A stretch of DNA of 64,000 nt from Pedobacter sp. MC2016-15 (GCF_026239695.1 NZ_JAPIVS010000009.1:62001-126000), one strand, 5' to 3'; counted from the first letter of the stretch, positions 1 to 8,975 are shown. Translations and numbers: made by a program. Notes: a model not told the origin generated them from the letters alone.

Positions 1-1
1 A

Positions 2-1615
2 GCTACATCTATGCTAAAATCACTGGTAAATTCACAAGCCGGTAAAGGAGAGAACTATTTTAGTTTAGGAGAAGTGTATCTCAAAAATGACTATGTTGAC
101 TCTGCCAAAGCAGTTTTTAATAAAGGAATTGCCGCTGATGCCAAGTATGCGTTAAACTATGTTGGTTTAGGTAAAGCTGAGCTTGCTTCCAACAATCCAA
201 CGGGCGCAAAAGCAAGTTTTGATAAAGCTATTGCTGCTGCTTCAAAAAAGGATTATCTTCCTTACATGTATATTGGTAAAGCTTATGTAGAACAGGATAA
301 GCCTGATTTCGCAGCTGCACTGCCAATGTTACAAAAAGCTGATGAATTAGATGCTTCTGATAAAGATCCTGAAACATTCGTTGCTTTAGGTGATTTCTAT
401 GCTGCTCAGAAAAAGAACTCTGAAGCTTTAAGTAACTATCTGCGTGCATTAAATATGAACGAAACTCAGGTAAGACCTAAAGTTCAGATCGGTAGAATGT
501 ACAAAGAATCAAGAGCATTTCCTGAATCTGAGACTCAATTAAAAGAAGTAATCACTGCAGATCCTAACTATGGTCCTGCTTACCGTGAGATCGCTGAGCT
601 TTATATGCAATGGGCTAACTTTGAGCCGGCAAACTTCGCAGCGAAATCTACAGAAGCGATTACAAACTATAAAAAATATCTTGACCTGACTGATAAGTCG
701 TTTGATGCAAGGTTACGTTATGCGCAGTTCCTGTACTATGCTAAGGACTACAAATCACTGGAAACAGAGACTGCTGATCTTGCAAAATTATATCCAAACA
801 ACCAGAAAGCTCTTGTTATTCAGCGTTTACAGGCCTATTCAGCTGCTGAAAACAAAAACCCTGAAAGTTTGAAACTGTTAACTGATTTCTTTGCTAAAAA
901 CACTGATACTTCACGCCTGATCGCTGCCGATTATCTTTATTTAGGTAAAGCCCAGTTATTGGCAAATCAAGATAGTTTAGCTTTAATCAGCATTACTAAA
1001 GCGGTTGAGAAAGATTCAACAAATGTTGAAGCTTTGGAAGATGTAGGTAAAGCTTTATATGGTAACAAAAAATATGCTGAGGCAGCTGGTGTTTATAAAA
1101 ATGCAATTAAGTTAAATCCAAATGGTAAAGGTTCATTGACCAACTATTACTATTTAGCTTCTGCAAACTATTACAACTATGCAATTGCTGATCAGAACAA
1201 ACAAAATCCGGATAAAAAATTGTTAGTTGAAGCTGATTCTGCACTGGCTTTCATCAACAAAACTGCTCCGGACTTTACTTTAGCTTACATCACTAGAGGT
1301 CGTGTAGCACGTTACATGGATGATGCAACAAATCCAAAAGGATTGGTTATTCCTTACTACGAGCAATATATTGACCTGGTTACGGTTAAAAAACCAGAAC
1401 TGGCAGCTCAACCTGCTGAAAAGCGTAATATCCTTGAAGCTTATACTAACCTAGGATACGCGTATATGAATACGGACAAAGCAAAAGCTACTGACATGTT
1501 CAACAAAGCTTTGGCGATTGACCCATCTTATGCAAACGCTTCCAATGGTTTGAAGTCACTGACAGCTCCGGCTCCAAAAGCTCCGGTGAAAAAGGCGGCG
1601 CCTAAAAAGAAATAA
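2..1615 (+). CDS. TPR-repeat protein, 5'-truncated by window edge
   Basis: Tetratricopeptide-repeat protein, probably a protein-interaction scaffold; no enzymatic domain is visible. About 530 residues are seen. They consist of successive 34-residue helical repeats with the usual G-Y-A pattern (for example YFSLGEVYLKNDYVDSAKAVF and, near the end, AYTNLGYAYMNTDKAKATDMF). The protein ends in an Ala/Pro/Lys-rich tail (APAPKAPVKKAAPKKK). The frame is open from base 2, and the first ATG (base 11) begins mid-repeat with no signal peptide, so the true start lies upstream of the window. A terminator follows directly and separates it from nuoA. The family is clear; the partner and role are unknown. Confidence 0.85.
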   Translation, partial: ATSMLKSLVNSQAGKGENYFSLGEVYLKNDYVDSAKAVFNKGIAADAKYALNYVGLGKAELASNNPTGAKASFDKAIAAASKKDYLPYMYIGKAYVEQDKPDFAAALPMLQKADELDASDKDPETFVALGDFYAAQKKNSEALSNYLRALNMNETQVRPKVQIGRMYKESRAFPESETQLKEVITADPNYGPAYREIAELYMQWANFEPANFAAKSTEAITNYKKYLDLTDKSFDARLRYAQFLYYAKDYKSLETETADLAKLYPNNQKALVIQRLQAYSAAENKNPESLKLLTDFFAKNTDTSRLIAADYLYLGKAQLLANQDSLALISITKAVEKDSTNVEALEDVGKALYGNKKYAEAAGVYKNAIKLNPNGKGSLTNYYYLASANYYNYAIADQNKQNPDKKLLVEADSALAFINKTAPDFTLAYITRGRVARYMDDATNPKGLVIPYYEQYIDLVTVKKPELAAQPAEKRNILEAYTNLGYAYMNTDKAKATDMFNKALAIDPSYANASNGLKSLTAPAPKAPVKKAAPKKK

Positions 1616-1637
1616 ACGTTATAAATAATACAAATTG

Positions 1638-1666
1638 AAAAGGCAGGGTTGATTTCCTGCCTTTTT
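1638..1666 (+). terminator. Rho-independent terminator after the TPR gene
   Basis: Perfect 9-bp stem AAAGGCAGG (1639-1647) with CCTGCCTTT (1656-1664) and an 8-base loop, followed by a T-rich run. It lies 23 bases after the TPR stop codon and just ahead of the nuoA promoter. Confidence 0.85.
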
Positions 1667-1670
1667 CTTT

Positions 1671-1678
1671 TACTTTTG
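1671..1678 (+). promoter_or_regulatory. Predicted -7 box for the nuo operon
   Basis: TACTTTTG matches the Bacteroidota -7 consensus TAnnTTTG. It would start transcription about 12 bases before the nuoA ATG at 1697. The -33 TTTG is not obvious because this region overlaps the upstream terminator. Confidence 0.55.
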
Positions 1679-1696
1679 TACCCAAATTCAATTAAT

Positions 1697-2068
1697 ATGG
1701 AAACCCAAAGTCTACCTTCAGATTTTCTCCCGATTATATTTCAGGTTATTGTAGCCATGGGATTTGTTGTAGTAACCTTATTTGCTACGCACTTCTTAGG
1801 CCCTGCACGTAAGACTAAAGATAAGCTGAGTACTTTTGAGGCAGGAGTAAAGGTGATTGGTAATGCACGTCAGCCCTTCTCAATTAAATACTTCCTGGTG
1901 GCGATCCTGTTTGTCCTTTTTGATGTGGAGGTGATCTTCATGTATCCATGGGCAGTAAATTTCAGGGATCTGGGATGGTCAGGCCTGATTGAAATGTTTA
2001 TTTTCATGGCAACCCTTTTACTGGGCTTTATTTACATCCTGAAAAAGAAAGCACTGGATTGGAACTAA
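1697..2068 (+). CDS. nuoA: NADH-quinone oxidoreductase subunit A
   Basis: Small membrane subunit of respiratory complex I, 123 residues with three predicted transmembrane helices at about 10-32, 65-88 and 95-115. The family signature around FEAGVKVIGNARQPFSIKYF, followed by LFDVEVIFMYPWAV, is present; its acidic residues lie beside the quinone channel. A longer frame opens at 1649, but that start lies in the upstream terminator and before the predicted promoter, so ATG 1697 is chosen. First gene of the complete nuo operon. A 107-base spacer with its own promoter-like box precedes nuoB. Confidence 0.95.
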   Translation: METQSLPSDFLPIIFQVIVAMGFVVVTLFATHFLGPARKTKDKLSTFEAGVKVIGNARQPFSIKYFLVAILFVLFDVEVIFMYPWAVNFRDLGWSGLIEMFIFMATLLLGFIYILKKKALDWN

Positions 2069-2125
2069 ACTATTTAGATCGTTTCTAAATCTGGTTACGT
2101 TCATATCATTTGCCCCTAATTATTG

Positions 2126-2133
2126 TAGATTTG
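2126..2133 (+). promoter_or_regulatory. Predicted internal -7 box before nuoB
   Basis: TAGATTTG matches TAnnTTTG and would start transcription near 2140, about 36 bases before the nuoB ATG. A TTTG at 2109-2112 is closer than the usual -33 spacing, so the upstream element is uncertain. Confidence 0.4.
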
Positions 2134-2175
2134 TGGTTCATTCTGTATTAGAATGAGCCTTTTTTGTTTTATGAT

Positions 2176-2718
2176 ATGAGTGACATCAATATAGTAGACG
2201 CGCCTCCGGGCATTGAAGGATCTGGGTTTTTCGCCACATCTTTAGACAAGGTTGTCGGCCTTGCCCGTTCCCATTCATTATGGCCCCTACCATTTGCTAC
2301 ATCCTGCTGTGGAATTGAATTTATGGCTACCATGGGTTCACACTATGACCTTGGCCGTTTCGGTTCTGAGCGTCTGAGTTTTTCTCCGCGCCAGGCAGAT
2401 TTATTAATGGTTATGGGCACCATCGCTAAGAAAATGGGACCTGTATTAAAACAAGTTTATCTTCAGATGGCAGAGCCGCGCTGGGTAATGGCTGTTGGTG
2501 CCTGCGCATCAAGCGGCGGTATTTTTGATACCTATTCTGTATTGCAGGGAATCGATGAGATCATTCCTGTAGACGTTTATGTTCCGGGTTGCCCACCGAG
2601 GCCTGAAGCGATCTTAGATGGTTTTGGTAAGATCCAGGAGCTGGTTAGGAATGAGTCTGGCAGAAGAAGGCATTCTGATCAATACAAACAAATGTTGGCT
2701 TCATACGGAATAGACTAA
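2176..2718 (+). CDS. nuoB: NADH-quinone oxidoreductase subunit B
   Basis: Peripheral-arm subunit (PSST homologue) of complex I, carrying [4Fe-4S] cluster N2, which passes electrons to quinone. The 180-residue protein has the four cluster cysteines: C44 and C45 (ATSCCGIEF), C110 (VGACASSGG) and C139 (VPGCPPRPEA). An in-frame TTG at 2164 would add four residues, but ATG 2176 gives the normal start MSDINIVDAP. The stop codon overlaps the nuoC start (TAATG), suggesting translational coupling. Confidence 0.97.
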   Translation: MSDINIVDAPPGIEGSGFFATSLDKVVGLARSHSLWPLPFATSCCGIEFMATMGSHYDLGRFGSERLSFSPRQADLLMVMGTIAKKMGPVLKQVYLQMAEPRWVMAVGACASSGGIFDTYSVLQGIDEIIPVDVYVPGCPPRPEAILDGFGKIQELVRNESGRRRHSDQYKQMLASYGID

Positions 2719-3218
2719 TGGCTGCGATAACCAATGAAGATCTGATTAAACTGCTGGGCGATAAGTTTGGTAGTAAAATAACCGGCGTTAATGAGCCTTA
2801 TGGTTTACTTACTTTTGAAACCACCAAAGATGTGATTATTGATGTCCTTGGTTTTTTAAAGGAAAGCGCAGGATCAGGATTTAATTTCCTGACTGACATC
2901 ACTGCTGTTCATTATCCTGAGAGAAATCACATTGCTGTGGTGTATCACCTGCACAATATGGTGGATAAAATCAGGGTGAGGATAAAAGTGTTTATCCATG
3001 AACAAACTCCTACAATTCCTACTGCCACTGTTCTCTGGAATGGAGCAAACTGGATGGAGCGGGAAACATATGACTTTTTCGGAGTTAAATTCGAAGGTCA
3101 CCCGGATTTGAGAAGGATTTTAAACATGGATGAGCTCAACGTGCATCCAATGCTGAAACAATATCCTTTGGAAGATCCAAACAGAGTTGATAAAAAAGAC
3201 GAATACTTTGGTAGATAA
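2718..3218 (+). CDS. nuoC: NADH-quinone oxidoreductase subunit C
   Basis: The 30-kDa subunit of the complex I peripheral arm, 166 residues. The family signature is present near the C-terminus (ERETYDFFGVKFEGHPDLRR). It contacts NuoD and NuoB near the quinone site and carries no cofactor. NuoC and NuoD are separate genes here, unlike the fused NuoCD of enterobacteria. ATG overlaps the nuoB stop by one base. Confidence 0.95.
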   Translation: MAAITNEDLIKLLGDKFGSKITGVNEPYGLLTFETTKDVIIDVLGFLKESAGSGFNFLTDITAVHYPERNHIAVVYHLHNMVDKIRVRIKVFIHEQTPTIPTATVLWNGANWMERETYDFFGVKFEGHPDLRRILNMDELNVHPMLKQYPLEDPNRVDKKDEYFGR

Positions 3219-3222
3219 GAAC

Positions 3223-4437
3223 ATGAATCACAATCAACCAGTATATACAGACAACGATCCACAGGATGAACTGGTAACCCTTAATTTAGGTCCCACTCAC
3301 CCGGCTACCCACGGTGTTTTCCAGAATATTCTTCAGTTAGACGGAGAGCGTATCGTAAGCGGAGTTTCCACCATCGGGTATATTCACCGTGCTTTTGAAA
3401 AGATAGCTGAACACAGACCATTTTACCAGATCACCCCGCTGACAGACAGGTTAAACTACTGTTCATCGCCGATCAATAATATGGGCTGGCATATGACAGT
3501 GGAGAAACTGTTAAATATTAAAATTCCTAAACGTGTTGATTATCTCAGGATCATCATCATGGAACTGGCGCGGATCTCAGATCATATTATCTGTAATACG
3601 ATCATCGCCCAGGATACCGGCGCTACAACTACTTTCCTGTACCTTTTTCAGTTCAGAGAGCATATTTATGAGATCTATGAAGAGGTATGTGGCGCACGTT
3701 TAACTACAAACATCGGACGTATTGGTGGCTTTGAAAGAGATTTCAATGATATCGCTTTTGCGAAGATCAATAAGTTCCTGAAAGAGTTCCCTGTTGCGCT
3801 TAAAGAATTTGAAAGTCTGCTTAACCGGAACCGCATTTTCATTGATCGTACTGCAGGTGTTGCCTGTGTTACGCCTGAGGATGCCTTAAGTTATAGCTGG
3901 AGCGGACCTCTTCTGCGTGCCACGGGTGTAGACTATGATGTCCGTGTAAATGAACCTTACTGTTCATATGACGACTTCGATTTTGAAGTTCCCGTAGGAA
4001 CCAGCGGAGATATTTACGACAGATACCTTGTGCGCAACGAGGAAATGTGGCAAAGTGTTAGCCTCATCGAACAGGCAATGGAGAAAATAAAACATGAACC
4101 TGCAGGAGTGTTCCACGCAGATGTTCCTGATTTTTATCTTCCGGCCAAAGAGGAAGTATATAACAACATGGAAGCACTGATTTACCATTTCAAAATTGTA
4201 ATGGGCGAGATCGATGCTCCTAAAGCTGAAGTATATCATGCTGTTGAAGGCGGGAATGGCGAGCTTGGATTTTATCTGATCAATGATGGCGGAAGGACTC
4301 CTTACCGTCTGCATTTCAGAAGACCAAGTTTTATCAATTACTCAATGTATGCAAAAATGAGTGAGGGAATGCTGTTATCTGATGCCATTATCAACATGAG
4401 TAGTATGAATATTATTGCCGGAGAATTAGATGCTTAA
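3223..4437 (+). CDS. nuoD: NADH-quinone oxidoreductase subunit D
   Basis: The 49-kDa subunit of complex I, 404 residues, forming much of the quinone-binding pocket. Diagnostic segments are LNLGPTHPATHGVF near the N-terminus (quinone-site loop) and GRIGGFERDF. An ATG at 3187 in the same frame would overlap nuoC by 32 bases and add a poorly conserved Lys/Asn-rich leader, so ATG 3223 (MNHNQPVYTD) is preferred. Its last 8 bases overlap the nuoE start. Confidence 0.96.
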   Translation: MNHNQPVYTDNDPQDELVTLNLGPTHPATHGVFQNILQLDGERIVSGVSTIGYIHRAFEKIAEHRPFYQITPLTDRLNYCSSPINNMGWHMTVEKLLNIKIPKRVDYLRIIIMELARISDHIICNTIIAQDTGATTTFLYLFQFREHIYEIYEEVCGARLTTNIGRIGGFERDFNDIAFAKINKFLKEFPVALKEFESLLNRNRIFIDRTAGVACVTPEDALSYSWSGPLLRATGVDYDVRVNEPYCSYDDFDFEVPVGTSGDIYDRYLVRNEEMWQSVSLIEQAMEKIKHEPAGVFHADVPDFYLPAKEEVYNNMEALIYHFKIVMGEIDAPKAEVYHAVEGGNGELGFYLINDGGRTPYRLHFRRPSFINYSMYAKMSEGMLLSDAIINMSSMNIIAGELDA

Positions 4438-4942
4438 AGTAGAACAACAACAACCTGTAGAGTTTTCGCCAGCTTTGATCACAAAGTTTGACGAGATCGC
4501 AAGTAGATATCCTGAAGGCAAACAGAAGTCGGCCTTATTACCTGTTCTTCACGAAGTTCAGGCTGAGCTGGGCTGGTTAAGTGCTGCTGCAATGGATAAA
4601 GTAGCAGAATACCTGAAGATAGAACCAATTGAAGTTTATGAAGTGGCATCTTTTTACAGTATGTACTTCTTAAAACCACAAGGGAAATATACACTTGAAG
4701 TTTGCCGTACCGGGCCTTGCTGTCTGGTAGGTGCCGAGAAAGTGATGGACCATATTGAGAAGACATTGGGTGTCAAAGAAAATGAAGTTACTGCAGATGG
4801 CTTGTTCAGCTGGAGAGGGGTAGAGTGTCTGGCCGCCTGTGGTTTTGGCCCGGTGTTGCAGATAGGACCTGAATACACATTTTATGAAAACCTTGACGAG
4901 CAAAAGGTAGATACATTGATAGCAGACTTACGCAAAAAATAA
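4430..4942 (+). CDS. nuoE: NADH-quinone oxidoreductase subunit E
   Basis: The 24-kDa subunit of the NADH dehydrogenase module, 170 residues, with a helical N-terminal part and a thioredoxin-like fold. The [2Fe-2S] cluster N1a ligands are visible as C92-x4-C97 (VCRTGPCC) and C133-x3-C137 (ECLAACG). It partners with NuoF. Overlaps nuoD by 8 bases and nuoF by one base (TAATG). Confidence 0.96.
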   Translation: MLKVEQQQPVEFSPALITKFDEIASRYPEGKQKSALLPVLHEVQAELGWLSAAAMDKVAEYLKIEPIEVYEVASFYSMYFLKPQGKYTLEVCRTGPCCLVGAEKVMDHIEKTLGVKENEVTADGLFSWRGVECLAACGFGPVLQIGPEYTFYENLDEQKVDTLIADLRKK

Positions 4943-6309
4943 TGGCACGTAAACTCTTATTAGAACATATAAACGTACCAGGCATCAATACACTTGATGT
5001 TTACCGCCAGAAAGGTGGATACCGCGCTGTTGAAAAGGCTTTAAAAACCTTAACCCCTGACGAAGTGGTAGAAGAGGTTAAAAAGTCGGGCTTACGCGGA
5101 CGTGGTGGAGCAGGATTTCCTACGGGAATGAAATGGAGCTTTTTGGCAAAACCTGAAGGCGTAGCACGTTATCTGGTGTGTAATGCAGATGAGTCTGAGC
5201 CGGGAACTTTTAAAGACCGTTATCTGATGACGTATATTCCTCATGCTTTAATAGAGGGAATGATCGTATCTAGTTATGCGCTGGGAGCTAAAACGTCTTA
5301 TATCTATGTGCGTGGCGAAATGATGCCGCAAATCAGGATTCTGGAAAAAGCAATTGCTGAAGCAAAAGCCGCTGGTCTCCTCGGTAAAAATATTTTAGGC
5401 TCTGGTTATGACCTGGAGTTATATGTGCAGCCAGGTGGTGGGGCGTATATCTGCGGTGAAGAAACAGCCCTCCTGGAGTCGCTTGAAGGGAAAAGAGGTA
5501 ATCCAAGGATTAAACCACCATTTCCAGCTATTGCAGGATTATATGGTTGCCCAACAGTGGTAAACAACGTAGAATCAATTGCCGCCGTTGTGCCTATTAT
5601 CAACGAGAGTGGCGATGAATATGCTAAAATTGGTATTGGACGCAGTACGGGTACTAAACTTATATCAGCTTCTGGAAACCTGGTAAGACCAGGCGTATAT
5701 GAAATTGAATTGGGACTTCCTGTTGAAGAGTTTATTTACTCTGACGAATACTGTGGGGGTATTGCCAATGGCAAGAGACTGAAGGCTACGGTAGCCGGAG
5801 GATCCTCAGTACCAGTTTTACCGGCTAACCTGACGCTTAAACTTGCGAATGGCGAACCAAGACTAATGAGTTATGAATCGCTTTCTGAAGGAGGATTTGC
5901 AACAGGAACCATGATGGGTTCTGGTGGTTTTATCGCTTTTGATGAAGATCAGTGTATCGTAAGAAATACCTGGAATTTCTCTCGTTTCTACCACCATGAA
6001 AGTTGCGGACAGTGTTCGCCATGTCGTGAAGGAACAGGATGGATGGAAAAGGTATTACACAGAATTGAATACGGTCATGGAAAAATGAGTGATATCGACC
6101 TGCTGGTGGATGTTTCAAGAAAGATCGAAGGTAATACTATTTGTCCTTTGGGAGATGCTGCTGCATGGCCAGTTGCCAGTGCGATCAGGCATTTCAGGGA
6201 TGAATTTGAATGGCATGTAAGAGAGCCCCTGAAAAGTCAGGAGACCAATTACGGTATCGCAAAGTATGCAGAGCCGATTGCCAAAGCAGAAGTGACTACA
6301 GAAAATTAA
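4942..6309 (+). CDS. nuoF: NADH-quinone oxidoreductase subunit F
   Basis: The 51-kDa, FMN- and NADH-binding subunit that oxidises NADH, 455 residues. Visible features are the Gly-rich nucleotide loop GLRGRGGAGFPTG (about residues 50-62), the FMN-site segment CNADESEPGTFKDR, and cluster N3 ligands C355, C358, C361 (ESCGQCSPCREG) and C401 (TICPLGD). Full length for the family. Confidence 0.97.
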   Translation: MARKLLLEHINVPGINTLDVYRQKGGYRAVEKALKTLTPDEVVEEVKKSGLRGRGGAGFPTGMKWSFLAKPEGVARYLVCNADESEPGTFKDRYLMTYIPHALIEGMIVSSYALGAKTSYIYVRGEMMPQIRILEKAIAEAKAAGLLGKNILGSGYDLELYVQPGGGAYICGEETALLESLEGKRGNPRIKPPFPAIAGLYGCPTVVNNVESIAAVVPIINESGDEYAKIGIGRSTGTKLISASGNLVRPGVYEIELGLPVEEFIYSDEYCGGIANGKRLKATVAGGSSVPVLPANLTLKLANGEPRLMSYESLSEGGFATGTMMGSGGFIAFDEDQCIVRNTWNFSRFYHHESCGQCSPCREGTGWMEKVLHRIEYGHGKMSDIDLLVDVSRKIEGNTICPLGDAAAWPVASAIRHFRDEFEWHVREPLKSQETNYGIAKYAEPIAKAEVTTEN

Positions 6310-6324
6310 AGAATATCTTTAACA

Positions 6325-7329
6325 ATGAGTGAAAAAGTTAAGGTAACCATAGACGGGATAACTGTTGAAGTTGAGCCCGGAACAACGATCCTGAATGCTG
6401 CAAGGCAGATTGGAGGAGATATTGTGCCTCCTGCAATGTGCTATTATTCTAAACTGGAAGGCAGTGGCGGGAAATGCCGTACCTGTATTGTAAAGGTGAG
6501 CAAGGGTTCTGAAAAAGACCCAAGACCAATGCCTAAGCTGGTTGCGTCATGCCGTACTACAGTAATGGATGGGATGGAAGTGATGAACATTACTTCACCA
6601 GAAGTGCTGGAAGCCCGCGCAGGAGTGGTAGAGATTTTGCTCATCAACCACCCGCTGGATTGTCCGGTATGTGACCAGGCTGGCGAGTGTGATTTGCAAA
6701 ACCTCGGTTATGAACATGGTTTACAAAAAACAAGATATGAGTTTGAACGCCGTACTTTCGAAAGAATAGATATTGGTGATAAAATCCAGTTGCATATGAA
6801 CAGGTGCATTTTGTGCTACCGTTGTGTGTTTACAGCTGATCAGATTACCAATAAACGTGTTCATGGTATCCTCAACAGGGGAGACCATTCTGAAATTTCT
6901 ACTTACATCCAAACGGCTGTTGACAATGATTTCTCCGGAAACGTGATCGATGTTTGTCCTGTAGGAGCATTAACGGACAGAACTTTCCGTTTCAAAAACA
7001 GGGTTTGGTTTACAAAACCGGTAGATGCCCACAGAGATTGTCCTACCTGCAGCGGTAAAGTAACGCTGTGGTATAAAGGTGCAGATGTGTTACGTGTAAC
7101 TGCACGTAAGGATATCTATGGTGAGGTAGAAGAGTTTATCTGCAATACCTGCCGTTTCGATAAAAAGAAAACAGATGATTGGGTGATCGAACACCCTACG
7201 CATATCAGCGATGCCTCTGTGATTTCTTCTAATCACTATGAGACGATGATACCTCTGCCTGTTATTCAGGAAAACCTGCGTTTACAGGAAGCTAACAAAG
7301 TTGAATTGGAAAAAACCGCTAAATTCTAA
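6325..7329 (+). CDS. nuoG: NADH-quinone oxidoreductase subunit G, short form
   Basis: Iron-sulfur relay subunit of complex I. The N-terminal [2Fe-2S] ferredoxin domain (CYYS...GKCRTCIVKV), the His-Cys cluster region (NHPLDCPVCDQAGECDLQ) and the Cys set CILCYRCV with DVCPVGAL are all present. The protein then enters the molybdopterin-oxidoreductase Fe-S fold (CPTCSG ... ICNTCRFD) and stops at 334 residues. Classical NuoG runs to about 700-900 residues. The frame is clean and the next gene begins in the stop codon (TAATG), so this is a natural short form rather than a frameshift. To my knowledge short NuoG also occurs elsewhere in this phylum. Confidence 0.93.
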   Translation: MSEKVKVTIDGITVEVEPGTTILNAARQIGGDIVPPAMCYYSKLEGSGGKCRTCIVKVSKGSEKDPRPMPKLVASCRTTVMDGMEVMNITSPEVLEARAGVVEILLINHPLDCPVCDQAGECDLQNLGYEHGLQKTRYEFERRTFERIDIGDKIQLHMNRCILCYRCVFTADQITNKRVHGILNRGDHSEISTYIQTAVDNDFSGNVIDVCPVGALTDRTFRFKNRVWFTKPVDAHRDCPTCSGKVTLWYKGADVLRVTARKDIYGEVEEFICNTCRFDKKKTDDWVIEHPTHISDASVISSNHYETMIPLPVIQENLRLQEANKVELEKTAKF

Positions 7330-8366
7330 TGGATATCACGTTTGTAATAGAAAAATTTGTACTTGTAGCTGTCATTTTCGGTATAAGTTTATTGATCGCG
7401 ATGTATTCAACATATGCGGAAAGAAAAGTTGCTGCATTTTTACAGGACAGGCTTGGACCTGACCGTGCCGGCCCTGCAGGGATGTTCCAGCCACTGGCCG
7501 ATGGACTGAAAATGTTTATGAAAGAAGAGATCATACCAACACATGCCAATAAATGGTTGTTTATGGTGGGGCCTGGTCTGGCGATGTTAACTGCCTGTAT
7601 CGGTACAGCTGTTATTCCCTGGGGAAGCCCGGTAACCATCGGTAGCAAGGTGATCTCATTACAGGTTACAGATATTAACGTAGGTGTACTGTATATCTTT
7701 GGTGTAGTATCTTTAAGTGTTTATGGCGTAATGATCGGAGGCTGGGCTTCCAACAATAAGTACTCTCTGCTCAGTGCTATTCGCGCTGCTTCTCAGAATA
7801 TCAGTTATGAGGTAGCCATGGGATTGTCTATCATCGCCTTATTGCTGGTAACAAATACTCTTAGTCTTAAAGAAATTGTAGAGCAGCAGCATGGCTGGCA
7901 CTGGAATGTGCTTTACCAACCTGTAGGCTTTATTCTTTTTATCGTTTGTGCATTTGCTGAAACCAACCGTGCCCCTTTTGACTTACCGGAATGTGAAACA
8001 GAGCTGATTGGTGGTTACCATACAGAATATTCATCAATGAAACTGGGTTTTTACCTGTTTGCAGAATATATCAACATGTTTGTGTCTTCAGCAGTGATGT
8101 CTACGCTGTACTTCGGTGGATATAATTATCCCGGGATGGATTACGTAGCCACAGTTGCGGGCCCTGTTATTGCACCTCTTATCGGAACGGTAGTCCTGTT
8201 CGCTAAAATATTTGCCTTCATATTTTTCTTTATGTGGGTAAGGTGGACAATCCCCCGCTTCCGTTATGATCAGTTGATGCATTTGGGATGGAAAGTTCTG
8301 ATGCCACTGGCAATAGCAAATGTGATCATCACGGGTATCGTGATTGCAATAGTAGAAAAGTTTTAA
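7329..8366 (+). CDS. nuoH: NADH-quinone oxidoreductase subunit H
   Basis: Membrane subunit linking the peripheral arm to the pump and contributing to the quinone channel, 345 residues with about eight transmembrane helices. Family signatures are ERKVAAFLQDRLGPDRAGP and AETNRAPFDLPECETELI, the latter with the conserved acidic loop residues. The start overlaps the nuoG stop by one base. Confidence 0.97.
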   Translation: MDITFVIEKFVLVAVIFGISLLIAMYSTYAERKVAAFLQDRLGPDRAGPAGMFQPLADGLKMFMKEEIIPTHANKWLFMVGPGLAMLTACIGTAVIPWGSPVTIGSKVISLQVTDINVGVLYIFGVVSLSVYGVMIGGWASNNKYSLLSAIRAASQNISYEVAMGLSIIALLLVTNTLSLKEIVEQQHGWHWNVLYQPVGFILFIVCAFAETNRAPFDLPECETELIGGYHTEYSSMKLGFYLFAEYINMFVSSAVMSTLYFGGYNYPGMDYVATVAGPVIAPLIGTVVLFAKIFAFIFFFMWVRWTIPRFRYDQLMHLGWKVLMPLAIANVIITGIVIAIVEKF

Positions 8367-8388
8367 CTATCCGTACTGCGGAATATAA

Positions 8389-8402
8389 AAGGAGGTTTAA
8401 TG
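8389..8402 (+). promoter_or_regulatory. Strong Shine-Dalgarno before nuoI
   Basis: AAGGAGG at 8389-8395 lies four bases before the nuoI ATG at 8400. A full Shine-Dalgarno match is unusual here: most starts in this window have A/T-rich leaders without one. Confidence 0.7.
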
Positions 8403-8900
8403 GAACCATTAACCAATAAAAAGAAAGTATTAATTCAGAAGCCACTGACATTTGCTGAAAGGATCTACCTTCCGGCACTTACTAAAGGTTTATCTATTAC
8501 CATTAGTCACTTTTTCAAAAAAGAAGCGACGATCAGATATCCTGAGGTTGAACGCGAAATGTCGATCAACTGGAGAGGAATGCACTCTCTGAAAAGGGAT
8601 GAAGACGGCAGAGAACGCTGTACGGCATGTGGACTGTGTGCCTTATCGTGTCCTGCAGAGGCGATCACTATGATTGCAGCTGAGCGTAAACCTGAAGAGA
8701 AGAACTTGTACAGAGAAGAGAAATACGCTTCTGTATATGAAATCAATATGTTGCGCTGCATTTTCTGTGGTTTATGTGAAGAAGCTTGTCCAAAAGAAGC
8801 CATTTATTTAGACGGCCCTATTGTACCATCAGATTACCTGCGTAAAGATTTTATCTATGGCAAGGATAAACTGGTAGAACAGCCTTTAGTTCAGAAATAA
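8400..8900 (+). CDS. nuoI: NADH-quinone oxidoreductase subunit I
   Basis: The 23-kDa ferredoxin-like subunit of complex I carrying two [4Fe-4S] clusters (N6a and N6b), 166 residues. Ligands are C74, C77, C80, C84 (CTACGLCALSCP) and C120, C123, C126, C130 (CIFCGLCEEACP). The N-terminal hydrophobic and basic helix lies on the membrane arm. A 75-base spacer follows, the second longest in the operon. Confidence 0.97.
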   Translation: MEPLTNKKKVLIQKPLTFAERIYLPALTKGLSITISHFFKKEATIRYPEVEREMSINWRGMHSLKRDEDGRERCTACGLCALSCPAEAITMIAAERKPEEKNLYREEKYASVYEINMLRCIFCGLCEEACPKEAIYLDGPIVPSDYLRKDFIYGKDKLVEQPLVQK

Positions 8901-8937
8901 CAAGAATTGAGGCCTGAGGCTTCAGCTATAAATTTTA

Positions 8938-8945
8938 TACATTTG
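8938..8945 (+). promoter_or_regulatory. Predicted internal -7 box before nuoJ
   Basis: TACATTTG is an exact TAnnTTTG match within the 75-base nuoI-nuoJ spacer. It would start transcription near 8952, 24 bases before nuoJ. Two small hairpins flank it (GAGGCC/GGCTTC around 8909-8923 and GCCG/CGGC around 8945-8956). No clear -33 element. Confidence 0.35.
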
Positions 8946-8975
8946 CCGCTTTCGGCGCTTAAACAAAAATAATAA

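Noticed and set aside
1649..1696. Longer nuoA start at 1649
   Set aside because: It begins inside the upstream terminator and ahead of the predicted promoter; ATG 1697 gives the normal family length.
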